Part shown: one piece after another, positions 1 to 10,437 of the stretch
Layout: the number at the start of each line of letters is the position of its first letter
Numbering within the stretch: the first letter of the stretch is position 1
Assembly (NCBI GenBank): GCA_019828595.1
Contig: JAHQRK010000020.1
Location: 310,001-374,000, forward strand
DNA: 64,000 nt
Reading direction: 5' to 3'
DNA from: Aphanomyces cochlioides
Taxonomy: Eukaryota; Oomycota; Saprolegniomycetes; Saprolegniales; Verrucalvaceae
Notes under the pieces: generated by a model
Seen by the model: only the letters and a program-made list of their open reading frames with translations
Told to the model about the DNA's origin: nothing
The model's database searches: none
Position numbers and translations under genes: made by a program

Positions 1-19
1 ATAATTTCATTGTACCAAT

Positions 20-139
20 ATGTCTATCAAGCGATACTTAGTTGGCTGTTTGGGTTTCTGCCTCATTATCGCTGCAACCACCGTCGCTTTCATTTCCCAT
101 CATGACATCAACAAGGCTGCCCCGCCCAGACACATCTGA
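20..139 (+). CDS. Short ORF with signal-peptide-like N-terminus
   Basis: A 39-codon frame starts at ATG 20 and stops at 137-139. It has a basic N-terminus (Lys4, Arg5), then a hydrophobic stretch of about 20 residues, and ends in a short Pro/Arg tail. This looks like a secretory signal or the first exon of a gene whose remainder is lost. No family is recognised and there is no downstream continuation, so it may be a relic or chance. Confidence 0.2.
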   Translation: MSIKRYLVGCLGFCLIIAATTVAFISHHDINKAAPPRHI

Positions 140-332
140 ATTCATGTACAGCTGAACAAGTTGAGTTACCTTGTCTGGGGATAACCTGTTCCTGCGCTTT
201 GTCAAAATATAGTCGTAAATGCTCTAAAAAGAAACAGCTGTGCTCTACATTAAATGTAAAGTAAGAATTACTTAACGTTTCTATACGTAAAATTTTATAC
301 TGTCTGTGTTGAGTGTAAAGTGTAAAGGGTGA

Positions 333-392
333 GTGTCTTTTTATGTTCAAGAATCTGGAACAGTGTCTTTTTATGTTCCAGAATCTGGAACC
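333..392. repeat. 30 bp tandem duplication
   Basis: Two adjacent 30 bp units starting GTGTCTTTTTATGTTC differ at only about two positions. The motif includes the partial palindrome around TTCCAGAATCTGGAA. It lies in a stretch with no convincing gene. Confidence 0.7.
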
Positions 393-960
393 CAAGGCCG
401 ACAAACTCGTCCGAGGGGCTACGAAGTTTGCAGCGCGAGGCGCTGTTAATAATTTCAAGCGTTGGAGACGAGCTAGGCATAGGGGTTCACTCGTTGGTTT
501 GCCGAGACTTTGTTTATTAAAATGGTTTGCTAGATCAGCCTGCAGGCTCACATTCTTTACGTCTGTTGAACGACAGAGGTGTTGATTGAACGTTGGCTCA
601 TGTCGATCCCCTTCAAACACTGATCCGTCAACATGGTGCCGCTGCTTCGGATCGTTGAAACCATACAATCGTCATGGGTGGACAGATGAGATGTTTCGAC
701 AAGCTGTTGCATTCATGGGCTCGTTGTGCTTTTGATTGTGTCAAGAACAAAGTGGATTTGGTTTGGTATGTCTGACGAAAGGAAAGCTTTTCTCGACGGA
801 GTTTGCACCTGCATGGGCAACAGCAATTTCACTGTAGCCAAGGTGGAACTACATAGGTTCGTATCCACTTCGTTTTCATGTCGGGGCGTCGATTCTTGGT
901 AAAGAATGGCACTTGCCTTAGTCAATCGGAAAAGATGAAGTCTATTGCTGGATTTACAAC
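393..960. other. No supported gene
   Basis: A minus-strand open frame covers 108-668, but its composition is unconvincing and nothing in it is recognisable. I see no RNA gene here. Confidence 0.4.
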
Positions 961-1720
961 TCAGACATCGAATGTTCCCCGTGTGGTCTCTTCGACTTGG
1001 GGTTTGGCGCAAGGAGAAGCTCGAAACTGCTCAACGAGCGCGTCGACTCGGTTCTCGCAGAGGTGCTGATCCATGTATACAATATTGCGTAGACGTCGCT
1101 TGACTGACATATCGACAATCCACTTGGCGTAGTCGCCAACGGTGCCACCCACGTCGGCCTGTAAGATGTAGTCGATGTGGAGGTAACCCGGTCGGTCGGA
1201 CTCGGAAAAGACATGACCCGTGCACTAGCTGTTCATGCGAACGAAGCCAAGCTCTCTCTGGAGGTCAGGGCAACAAGCAATCTCTATCGACTTGATGCAG
1301 CGCACCCACACGCGCTTCCCGTTGACTTGAAAAGCGTGGTGAACGTCCAAAACACACGCATCTCGCCGCATGACAACTCCTTCGACTGGAGACTTGAAGC
1401 CTCTCCACGCAATGCCAATCATCTCATGCGGCTCTTCGGGCTTGGCAGGGACGATCGAGTACAAGTTGACGGCATCGGCCATGAGGTTTGTGAACCGGCG
1501 GACGTATCCTTGGCTTGCTCGTTCGATTGTGATCGAAAGAGGTCAACGACTTCGCCCATCGTGCCAACAACTTCAATCGTGGCCATGAAGAGTGTCGAGT
1601 TGGATGACGTGGCTGGCTGTGATGGATCCATGCCTTTGTAGATTTTCAATTCGCCCTCGTCTGAATTGAGTTGCCAGTGGATCGGACCACTATAACGTTG
1701 TGTCTTCGCTACCTAAACAC
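961..1720 (-). pseudogene. START-domain protein pseudogene
   Basis: The minus strand encodes the C-terminal part of a START/lipid-binding-like protein of the type common in oomycetes. Recognisable pieces are an MATIEVVGTM start-of-domain segment, a PxEPHEMIGIAW strand, a CPDLQRELG helix, a SDRPGYLHIDY strand and a closing helix with Lys-Arg-Arg and MDQHL. The frame is broken twice. A shift at about 1490-1500 separates the first piece from the second, and an in-frame TAG at 1225-1227 interrupts the sequence just before the CTGHVF strand, with homology continuing beyond it in the same frame. Coding-like sequence runs upstream to about 1690, with less certain pieces toward 2135. The family call is from motif memory; the broken state is directly visible. 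Confidence 0.55.
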
Positions 1721-2315
1721 CCAAAAAGCATCAAGCAATTCACATCCTGGAGGTCGCACCACTTCATACTCCGCAGCAATACCTTGCTGTTTGTAGCTCT
1801 CATCACGCGTCAATGGTGGACAATGAAAAAAGATGGCGGGCAACGACGTGGTTGTCATCTGAGGGCCGCTGGCCAAATTGCGTCCTGACGACTTCTAAAG
1901 CGGAATTGAAACATACACCAAGTCAAAGTTGCCTCCTCGGGTATGTCGACGGACGTGGGCTGAACATAAGACGTTCCTCACAGAAATCCATGGCTACGAA
2001 TCTCCGTGGACACCAGCATAGTACAACAACGAACACGTAGATGGCATCCATGGCTCCACGATCATGGATGTAACATTTTGGGTCGCAGATTTTGCTGAGG
2101 GCTCCAACGCCACAGGTGCCAACTACTGATGTCACCAGGATTAGCTACGGCTATCTGGCTGCAGCTCAGTCGGGATGTGGTGCTGGACATGTTGCGCGCT
2201 GGAGGTACCACCAGTGGCTATGGACGATAAAGTCACAGCTACGACTACGATGTGCGACGCGGATTGCAAGTCATCTCGGAAACCAAACAGGTCGTATATG
2301 GTCTCTAGATTACCA
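1721..2315. other. Spacer with possible decayed START N-terminus
   Basis: Minus-strand frames at 1923-2135 and around 1750-1850 contain short coding-like stretches that could be the eroded N-terminal part of the START pseudogene. None is long enough to call. The 3' flank of the carboxypeptidase gene lies at the right edge. Confidence 0.3.
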
Positions 2316-3824
2316 TCAGTTGGTGCTCTCGTCATTTTCTTCCTGCGCGACTTGTTCGTCTTGGGCCAGTGAAACATTGCGCACGAATCGGTTGAGCAGA
2401 GTCAATGCGACAACGGGCTGTGTTTCAGGGACGCCATGACCTGAATCAAAGACGCGAACAAAACTGAATTGCCCCGACGACCGAACTTCACCAGCTTGCT
2501 TCCCGTCGACTTGCAGAGGCACAACCGACGCGTTGTTGTACGCATCATGGCCACTCCATTGCAATTGCTTGGCCCACGCGTCGTTTCCCTTCCAGTCGCA
2601 CATCAAATCGGCGTCACCGACGTACAGCAAGACGCGGACGCCAGCTTCCAATATGTCAGGGACTAACGGCGCCGTGGATTTGCCAACGTCGGCGCCAAAA
2701 GCATCGGCCACGGTGGCGTTGTTCCATGTGTATTTCTTGCGAACGCCGAGGGCTTTTTGGATTTTGTCTTGGTTGAGGAAGGTTTCCGTCTTGGTCATCC
2801 CGTCGTCGAGACAAGTTGGTCCACTGCAGAGTTTACGAATGTCGTAAGGATTGCGGTCGGGGTTTGTGATCATGGGAGTCAACAGCTTGGTGCTCCAGAC
2901 CTCCCCGACGTCCAAGCAAGCTTGCGTTTCATTTGGCGCTTGGCATTTCTCGACGAGGCCAGCTAAAACATTGGCATCCACTTGCATTTGCTTGAATTGG
3001 TCTGGGTTCACCAAGGTAATGTTGTACTCTTCGCGGACCGAGTCGACCATGTCGATGATCTTTGGCATTTGGATCACAGAGTCGGTCAAGCCATTGCCGA
3101 TGGCAATCCCGACCAAGTTGACGTGGATCGTGCCATTCGGAAGTGGATTCTTCTGTTGGTTGACAATGTAATTCGCCGCCGCGGGCACATAATGGCCGCC
3201 GTAGCTTTGTCCAGTGATGAAAAACGAATGGTTTTGGAACTTGGGATGGTTCTTCAGCCAGCCTTGCAAGAAGCCATAAATGTTGCGGCCGACGTCAACC
3301 TCGTTGCTGTCGGCGTCCTTGGCATCTCCATACGAGAAACCAACGCCCGTGGGCTGGTCTAGCCAAATCACGCTCGCATTATTCGTCCACGAATATGGAT
3401 TTGGCAAAGTGCCACTCAAGTCGTCCGCAATCTTGCACGGTCCATTGACATTGAGCATGGCCCACGTGGACGACGAGCCTGGGCCGCCTTCGAGCCAAAG
3501 CAGGAGCGGATCTGTGTCGGGTTTGTTGCGGGATTCAAAGAACGAGTAGAAATAGTTGTCATTCACCTTGTGGGGCAGCTTGATGTAGCCAAACTCGTGG
3601 TTTGTTGTGTCGCAAAACGAATCGCCGCCAGTAACTCCTCCAGTGGGCAACTTGCGGCTCGCATGGCGGGTCGTCAAGTACACAAACCCACCGCCGAGGG
3701 CCAGAGCCACGACTGCGGCCACAGCGATAGGAAATCTGGCCAGTCGGTGAGGTTTGGCCGTCGTCGTCGTCGTCGTCTGCACGAGCGGCGTTTTCTCCTT
3801 GCTCCACTCAGGGCTAGAGCTCAT
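2316..3824 (-). CDS. Serine carboxypeptidase, peptidase family S10 (copy 1)
   Basis: A 502-residue S10 carboxypeptidase that would remove C-terminal amino acids in the secretory/vacuolar route or outside the cell. The start is taken at the ATG of MSSSPEWSKEKTPL because paralogues begin with the same SEKTPLF-type cytosolic tail. A hydrophobic signal-anchor follows at about residues 31-50, suggesting a type II membrane protein or uncleaved signal. The oxyanion motif GGPGSSS is near 113, the nucleophile is Ser207 in GQSYGGHY (Gln replaces the usual Glu), the Asp lies in the GDADLMCDW motif near 404-406, and the His is His463 in SGHGVPETQ (most relatives have GHMVP). Several N-x-S/T glycosylation sites are present. 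It is the most diverged of four S10 genes here and the only one on the minus strand. Confidence 0.9.
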   Translation of the reverse strand: MSSSPEWSKEKTPLVQTTTTTTAKPHRLARFPIAVAAVVALALGGGFVYLTTRHASRKLPTGGVTGGDSFCDTTNHEFGYIKLPHKVNDNYFYSFFESRNKPDTDPLLLWLEGGPGSSSTWAMLNVNGPCKIADDLSGTLPNPYSWTNNASVIWLDQPTGVGFSYGDAKDADSNEVDVGRNIYGFLQGWLKNHPKFQNHSFFITGQSYGGHYVPAAANYIVNQQKNPLPNGTIHVNLVGIAIGNGLTDSVIQMPKIIDMVDSVREEYNITLVNPDQFKQMQVDANVLAGLVEKCQAPNETQACLDVGEVWSTKLLTPMITNPDRNPYDIRKLCSGPTCLDDGMTKTETFLNQDKIQKALGVRKKYTWNNATVADAFGADVGKSTAPLVPDILEAGVRVLLYVGDADLMCDWKGNDAWAKQLQWSGHDAYNNASVVPLQVDGKQAGEVRSSGQFSFVRVFDSGHGVPETQPVVALTLLNRFVRNVSLAQDEQVAQEENDESTN

Positions 3825-5707
3825 CTCTCTCAATGACAATCACGAAGTGATGCCGTCCATCCTGGTCATGACCATGCTTATCCGGACGACCTTGGATGCA
3901 CATACTGTATGTTGCCGAAGTTCCATCAGAGGCTTGGAATCGTGTCGCTCTCAGCAGCGAGCGTCCCCATCAAAGGACGAGCTTGCCTGCAGGCTATCAC
4001 ATAGCAGAGAGCGCATTGCTGTGGTTTTCGCTGACCAGAGTTGATAGTTTGGTCGTTGGAACCATGCTCGGATTGAACTGACAAAAGAACATGGGCGACA
4101 CTTTTTTAGCACGTCCTTCTATCGAGATGATGGAACGAGGCGTCAAAGGACGAAAAGTCCGTCGCCATGGAGCTCCAAAGCAGGCACAGGATGGCTGGCG
4201 ATGCTACAATCGAACACACTACCCTGTAGGTCTGTTCACGAAGTTCACACGTCACCTAGTGTAGCAAAGTCCATGGCCTTGGAGGAAGCGATGGAGAGGG
4301 TTGGTGAAGGGCATGAGTTCGTCACCGATATCATCTCGAATGCAAACTGGGGAAAGACTGCGCGTTGGTGTTGACAAGCAAGGAGTGACGTCGCACAGAC
4401 TTGTATGATCTCAATGAGCATGTCGTCAATGCCCGTCAATTTAGCCACTGGCCGTGGCAACTTCCTGTAGCTCAACGTCAGGTCTGTTCGTTTGACCTCT
4501 CTTGGCACTTCGGGTCGGCTGCTTTCTCCGTAGCAACTCAGCAATCCTGAACTGTGTTCAAGGACCCAACAGCATGAAGACAACAGAAGAAGGAAAATGC
4601 GAGATAAGCCATCATCACCGTGACCTCTAGGTCAACACAGAGTCGGATGGTTCAAGTAAAATATTCTGCGGTTTGTCCAACGACACCGATCCCATGATCC
4701 TATGTTCCATTGCTGTGAAGACAATGAACATTCAAAGTTTACTCCGGCGAGCCTCATCGTTTCATCAACCATTCCATCGCATCCGAGGGCGACAGGCATG
4801 TACACGATGCAAACTTTTCTGCGCAATGCCACAGCTACACTGTAGCTCGCTTCATCGTCTGTCGTCCGAGTTTGGCGCGAGCTTCTAGGTGGGATTCGCA
4901 GGAGCATCCACGTTACGGGACCGCCAGGGATGACACCGCGACAAGTCCGTTGTTGACACTTAAGCCAGGACGGTCGATTTTGTCACCAGTGCAAGCCAGA
5001 TGTACAATCTACACCAGTGGCATGAGAGATTGCAACTTCGTCAGACGTTGGACGATCACCAAAGAACGCATGAACTGACGGGCCGCGACACCGACAAGCT
5101 GTTTGTCGTACCTGGTCGCTCGACCTCTTTTCCTGTGGAAGACATGGCGACATGAAGGCTGTCAACTTCATCTCGATGGCCATTGCTATCGAGCATTCTT
5201 GGCAATTCTCATCGTGAACATGAAGTTGTTCCTCTTTGTACCCCTTCAGATAGAAAGGCGTCGCATTAGTTACACAGACAAGAACCAGATCAGCCACCAG
5301 AGAGAGTTGCCGTGCGTTACAATTCCATGATGGCCCAAGAACATCGCGTGGTTGTCGGCGGTGTTGTCGATCCAGTGGCACTCAACGCAACCTCTCGATG
5401 AAATCGAAGGTCAAAGCACGAAGTCTACTGCCATGACACCCTTCCACGTCGTCCTGGACATCCGCGATGGCTACCGGGTATACATGTCCTCCATCATTCA
5501 TACAATGCATCTGAGTCGACCTGAGACTACGCCATCCCACGACTGAACCCCTGGTGCTCTTCAATCCACTCCTGCGTTGGTCAGCGCATCAAACATTGCT
5601 GAGGGATCCCAGAAGCATGGGCGAGACATGAGCAGGCCATGGTAAATGTCTTGCAATGGGTTGAGTAGACGCAGCCGGCAATCTGGTTTTGCGTGGCGAG
5701 ATTAGAA
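3825..5707. other. Long spacer with unassigned, decayed coding traces
   Basis: No intact gene. The minus strand at about 5260-5360 encodes an HAMFLGHHGIVTHGNS-like segment resembling the HHG region of class II aldolase/adducin proteins, followed at once by stops. It could be a relic, but the match is short. Frames at 4245-4583, 4632-4907 and 4983-5381 are unrecognised. The promoter of copy 1 carboxypeptidase must lie just right of 3824. Confidence 0.35.
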
Positions 5708-5986
5708 GAGCAATTCCACAATATCGAATGTATTTGACAATTCGTCCACAAGATCGAATGCCCTGGCCAATTTCATGTTTGATTTTCCTCAATATTGAAT
5801 GCCACCTTGTGTGAAATTTTCTGCAGGCGAATGACTCGACGGAGCGAACCCGGATTTGACTATAATTTTCATCGTCAGGAAAGGCGGTAGGTAGGCCGTA
5901 AGGCCGTGCCACCTCCCAGACGAAACCCTTTGGCATTCGATCTTGTGGACGAATTGTCAAATACATTCGATATTGTGGAATTGCTC
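5708..5986. mobile_element. 279 bp foldback/MITE-like element with 55 bp perfect inverted ends
   Basis: Positions 5708-5762 and 5932-5986 are perfect inverted repeats of 55 bp around a 169 bp core. Inside each arm a shorter motif (CACAAxATCGAATG) is itself repeated. No coding capacity is visible and no clear target duplication was found. It ends about 110 bp upstream of the subtilisin start codon, so it probably lies in that gene's promoter. Confidence 0.7.
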
Positions 5987-6095
5987 AAGATTAGAATCTG
6001 GATCACCCATTACATCCCATGGTTGGATTCAAGGTTTGCTCCGTCGGAACGCCAATTTGCAATTTTCTTCGTATAGTCGTCGTTGTCTAGCGCCA

Positions 6096-7517
6096 ATGGT
6101 CTCTACAACCTCTCTTCTCGCTGCCGCCATCGCAGTCACGGCTGTCCATGCCAAGATCACCCCCAAGTTGACCCGTGCCATTGAAGCCGGCAACACGCCC
6201 GATGTTGTGATTGTCGAATTCAACCCGATCGATGCTGCTTTGGAAAAGGCCGACGTTCACATTGAAAAGGTCCAAACCCGCGGTGAAAAGATCCAAACGG
6301 TCCTTGGTGCCCTCCAGGACCACGCCAAGACTGACCAAGCGGCCGCGATCGACGTCATTACAAAGTCACAAAGCGCCAAGGAACTCAACGATGGCTTCTC
6401 GTATGAATCCTACGCGATTTCCAACATCATCGCATTAAACAAGCCATCCGCTGCCCTCCTTGAAAAGCTCACGACAGTGGCCAATGTCAAGTCCATCCGC
6501 CACCAATACATGGGTCGCATTCCCAAGATTGTCGAAGTCTCCCAAGTGGAGGACGTGAGCCCACCTTCGAACCCTGAATGGGGCGTCTCCAAGATCGCCG
6601 CGCCATCACTCTGGGCTCAAAACTTCACCGGCCAAGGTGTTGTCGTCGGCAGTATCGACACGGGTGCTTTGTACACCCACGAAGCCATCAAGGGCAACTG
6701 GCGCTCTGAAAATGGTTACTTCCAACCTACCGGTGGCTCCCAATTCCCCGTCGATGGCAATGGCCACGGTACACACACGATCGGCACCGTCGCCGGACAA
6801 ACCGGCACAGGAGTCGCTCCCAATGCCAAGTGGATCTCGTGCGAAGGCTGCTTGCCTGACGGTTCGTGCCCTGAAAAAATTGTGGTTGCCTGCGCCCAAT
6901 TCATGTTGTGCCCTCACGACTGGCAAGGCAAGAACCCCAAGTGCGAATTGGCTCCTCACATCGTGACCAACTCGTGGTCTGACGACAACGAAATCCCAGA
7001 TGTTCCATACTACAAGGGCCCCGTTGCCGCTTGGCGCAAGGCTGGCATCATCCCTGTCTTTGCCAACGCCAACAACGGTCCTGGCTGCGGCACTGTCTTG
7101 AGTCCTGGTGACTACAACAACGTCATCGGTGTCGGCGCCACCAACAGCACGGATGGTCTCGCTAGCTTCAGCAGCCGTGGTCCTGGCCCCAACAACCTCA
7201 TGAAGCCAGACGTGTCGGCCCCTGGTCAACGCATCCGCTCGGCGTACACCACCAGCAACACGAGCTATGCGTCTTTGTCGGGAACGTCGATGGCCACGCC
7301 CCATGTCGCTGGTGCCATCGCGCTTTTGGTCTCTGCCCGCCCTGGTATCACCTACGACGAAGTGTATGCTGCTTTGACCAAGACGGCTGAAACCAAGAGC
7401 CTCATCTCCACCAACCAAACGTGCGGTGGCCTTGACGACAGCAAGTACCCCAACAACAACTATGGCTACGGTCGTATCAACGTCTTCTTGGCGTCCCAAA
7501 CCCGCCCTGCTTGCTAA
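6096..7517 (+). CDS. Secreted subtilisin-like serine protease, family S8
   Basis: A 473-residue protease. The ATG at 6096 is chosen because it opens a typical signal peptide (MVSTTSLLAAAIAVTAVHA); an upstream in-frame ATG at 5943 lies inside the inverted-repeat element. An I9-like propeptide follows (about residues 25-145). The catalytic domain carries Asp188 in GSIDTG, His224 in GHGTH, the oxyanion Asn327 in NANNGPG and Ser398 in GTSMATPHVAG. Several Cys pairs (for example in the 249-282 insert) suggest an extracellular disulfide-bonded enzyme. It ends in NPxxGYGRINVF, a normal S8 C-terminus, with no extra domain. In oomycetes such enzymes serve nutrition and host-tissue degradation; that role here is inference. 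It is convergent with the next gene, 101 bp apart. Confidence 0.93.
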   Translation: MVSTTSLLAAAIAVTAVHAKITPKLTRAIEAGNTPDVVIVEFNPIDAALEKADVHIEKVQTRGEKIQTVLGALQDHAKTDQAAAIDVITKSQSAKELNDGFSYESYAISNIIALNKPSAALLEKLTTVANVKSIRHQYMGRIPKIVEVSQVEDVSPPSNPEWGVSKIAAPSLWAQNFTGQGVVVGSIDTGALYTHEAIKGNWRSENGYFQPTGGSQFPVDGNGHGTHTIGTVAGQTGTGVAPNAKWISCEGCLPDGSCPEKIVVACAQFMLCPHDWQGKNPKCELAPHIVTNSWSDDNEIPDVPYYKGPVAAWRKAGIIPVFANANNGPGCGTVLSPGDYNNVIGVGATNSTDGLASFSSRGPGPNNLMKPDVSAPGQRIRSAYTTSNTSYASLSGTSMATPHVAGAIALLVSARPGITYDEVYAALTKTAETKSLISTNQTCGGLDDSKYPNNNYGYGRINVFLASQTRPAC

Positions 7518-7618
7518 GTTGTTTGCTCAAGTTGTCCTCGTTAAACTAGCGAATATATATGTCGATACATTGACTTTATTCTCACTTCATTCTGGCCTAA
7601 TTTGGATCTGTTGTGGTC

Positions 7619-9395
7619 CTACAACCGCGCGACGCGGACGTTCGTAATACCAGAGAGCTCCCGCAGACGTTGGAGGATTTCATCCGATGGATCCGAATCA
7701 AGGGTCAACATGCCCATTGCTTGTGGCTTGTCAGGCTGGCGAGCAAGTCCCAAACTGGCAATGTTGATGTGCGACTTTGCCAGTTGATCCAACACGCCTC
7801 GGATCGCGCCAGGGCGATCTTCGTTGTTGAAAAAGAGCATCGTGCCTTCAGGTTTGAACGCTGGAAAGTCAGAATACTCGTCGACTTGGACAATTCGAGG
7901 CTCTTCACCAAAGACACTGCCCATGACAATGCAACGACCGCCGCTTTGGAGCTCGACTTGGACTTGCACGGCGTTGTTCAAGTGTTGAATGTCTTGGTCA
8001 CCCACAAGTTCGTCGTTGAGACGAACGTCGATGCCACGGCCGAGTCCGATCACGGTAGAGTTCAAGAGCGAGACGTCATGGCGGCCTTCTAAGAGGCCCT
8101 TCATCACGGCGTTTTGAAGTGCAGAGCGCGCTTTGGGTGACGTGATGTCAATATCACGACCGCCCTTCGTCGTGATGGACACATGGCCAATGGATTCATG
8201 AGTTGGGACGATTTGGGCGAGGAATCGACCGAGGGATTCGCTCAATGCCAAGAATGGCTTCATCTCGGGGAGCAACGTCAGAGGAAGGAAGACGCCATTT
8301 ACAACGCCCTCGTACGCACGGCCCTCCAAAGCAGCACACATCTTTTCAGCGATCATCTTGTACAACCGCGCTGGGACGTTCTCCTTGGTTGAGCCAGCAG
8401 TGACAGGAAGGACGTTGGGATGCTTGGTGACGGTGGTCCAAGCGTCCGCAGCATTTGGCGACAAGTCAACCGCAAGACCTGCAATTTGTCCTGATTCCAA
8501 TCCAGACAGCAGAATCGATTCGTCGATTACGCCCTCGGCTCCACCAACAGAAAGAATGGTCACGCCAGGCTTGCATTGTTCGAGAGCAGCAGTGTCAAAC
8601 ATCTTACGCGTCAAGCTTGTAAGCGGTACGTGGAAGGTAAGGACATCAGCCAAACTGTAGAGCTCGCGCAATGAGTTGCACTTTGTGACACCAACACCAG
8701 CAGCTTTTTCCGCCGACACATTTGGATCAAATGCCAAGACTTGCAAACCCATGGAAGACGCAAGCTCGCCCACACGCTGCCCGGTTTCATTGAGACCAAC
8801 GATACCAATTGATTTACCTATGCAATAGCTTAACCATGGCTAGGACAGATTCGATGGTACCTTGTAATTCCTTTCCCATGAATTGGTCCCGACCGCCACG
8901 ACCTCCAGAGGCAATCGCTTGTGGAATCTGGCGAGCGAGATGAATAAGCAGACTAAGAACCATTTCAGCTTCGACAGCTGCACTCCCAGCGAGCTTCGTT
9001 CCAATATGTTGAACCATCACGCCTTTGCTCGTTGCTGCAAGCAGGTTGACATGACTTGTTTGCGACCCAGGAGTGCCAATGAGTTTAAGCTTCGTGGCGT
9101 GGGTCAACAATTCATGTGTTGGGAGCTTCGTTTGTCCGTCTGTAAGGAGCGCATCGTACTTGGCAAGCGTTGGGCCAAATGTCGCCAAGGACTCGATAAC
9201 TTCTGCGCTTGATGCTTCGTCAACGTGGAACCCATGTTGGAGGAATTCATCGATACAGACTGGGTTTCCGACATCCAAACAGAGAATGTGTTTGGCACCG
9301 TTGGAGAACAAAGGCTTGTGAGACTTGATAGCCACTCCAGAGGAATAGCGGCGCTGGGGAGCCGTCCAGACCACTCGGCGCAACGAATGCCACAT
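7619..9395 (-). CDS. D-3-phosphoglycerate dehydrogenase-like protein lacking the catalytic triad
   Basis: Two exons, 8861-9395 and 7619-8817, joined across a 43 bp GT-AG intron at 8818-8860, give 577 residues. The start MWHSLRRVVW opens an Arg-rich, acid-free leader typical of mitochondrial import. The layout follows type I PHGDH: split substrate domain, Rossmann domain (GIVGLNETGQRVGELA in place of GLGRIG), intervening regulatory domain, and a C-terminal ACT domain (DRPGAIRGVLDQL). The three catalytic positions are lost: the Arg of the ARGG loop reads GGAEG, the Glu of DVFxEEP reads DLSPNA, and the His of CPHLGAST reads PVTAGST. The GRAGxGxDN substrate loop is also replaced (GTPGSQTSHVN). 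The reading frame and ACT core are well kept, so this appears to be a maintained non-catalytic or re-purposed paralogue. Confidence 0.85.
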
Positions 9396-9958
9396 CAATC
9401 CGCGAGCGATCTTGCAATGATGACGCAAAATACAAATATTAAATTTCACAAGTGTAATTGCAACTGGAAGAAATATCTATTGGAGTGGGAGTAAAATACA
9501 CTTTGTATGAAACAAAAATTGTTTTAAACATTGTAAAGCACAACTTATCCGGATAATAATTCCGGATAAAATTAGGTACCATTCCGCACGCCGAAGTACA
9601 GTACAGTGTACTGTGGGTACCTTGAATGAGGACTGGAATACGTGGCCCAAACTCGAGAAGTACAGGCACCTGTGTACCCAAAACGGACTTATAACTCCCC
9701 TGAACTATGTAATATCTCGATGACTGGAACATTCATAGCGTGAATATCTATCTCCCCCTATTTACAGTGACATCCAGTATTATAGACAGATTTGAGCTAA
9801 GAATAATCGAACTACAGCTTCGGATATCTCTTATATATCATAGTTGAGGGATTGTATTAACTACCGGGAAGATTGTTTGCCATGGGGGATCGATAACGGA
9901 ATCTCTTCGAAGTGTTTTTACCTGTTGGGTGTATGTTTACCACTGAAAACATACATTC
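9396..9958. other. AT-rich spacer
   Basis: No gene seen. It is the promoter side of the PHGDH-like gene and holds a small hairpin, ACCACTGAA...TTCAGTGGT (about 9939-9964), directly abutting the retrotransposon target site. Confidence 0.5.
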
Positions 9959-9963
9959 AGTGG

Positions 9964-10320
9964 TGATATGTGCGGTGGCGTGGTTAAGCCATGCTCCGCC
10001 ACGTCACAGGCTTGTTCTTTGAACAGCCGAGTGTCTGCCGCCAGTGAATTGCACGTTGAAGTCACTTCAAGATCAAGACCAAGACTCAACGACCAAGACT
10101 CAACGACCAAGACTCAGCCGGAAGACTGCCGTACGGTCGGTGAGAAGACAATCAAGAGTTCAACAAGTCAAGGAAGAGAAGATGAGATTTAGATCTTAGT
10201 CTCAGTTTGTGTTTTGCTAGCTACTGCGCAAGTCAATCAAGTGCATATTCACGGGAGGCGGCACTCCCCTATCTGTGTGTTTGAGTTGACGAAACGCGGT
10301 GGTTTCAGGGAAACAGCACA
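9964..10320 (+). repeat. 5' LTR of element 1
   Basis: Matches 15316-15671 except for a 1 bp indel and a few substitutions. It contains three short repeats of GACCAAGACTCAAC (about 10076-10120) and the hairpin GGGAGGCGGCACTCCCCTA at 10253-10271, which is also present in the LTR of element 2. Confidence 0.92.
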
Positions 10321-10437
10321 AGTGGGTACTTTTTGAGTGAATGTCGTACAATTCAACCTCGACGGTTCGCATCATTTTCGAAAAAGCCATGGCGTCGGAA
10401 AGCACGCCACTCTTCACTGTCCAGTCCAAGTTCCACC
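10321..10437 (+). pseudogene. Duplicated 5' end of S10 carboxypeptidase copy 2
   Basis: This stretch repeats 15672-15769: the AGTGG target site, the S10 leader and codons 1-16 (MASESTPLFT...). It keeps about 19 bp of leader that the downstream gene has lost. It ends at TTCCACC, where the sequence switches to the last 14 bases of an LTR. It looks like the right flank of a solo LTR joined to a second element copy. The open frame now runs on into retrotransposon leader and stops by 10607. Confidence 0.85.

Noticed and set aside
5943..6095. Upstream in-frame ATG extending the subtilisin by 51 codons
   Set aside because: It lies inside the inverted-repeat element, and the downstream ATG opens a textbook signal peptide.
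6606..7499. 297-codon minus-strand frame opposite the subtilisin gene
   Set aside because: Mirror of a GC-rich coding region; no motif, and the plus strand encodes a complete S8 protease.
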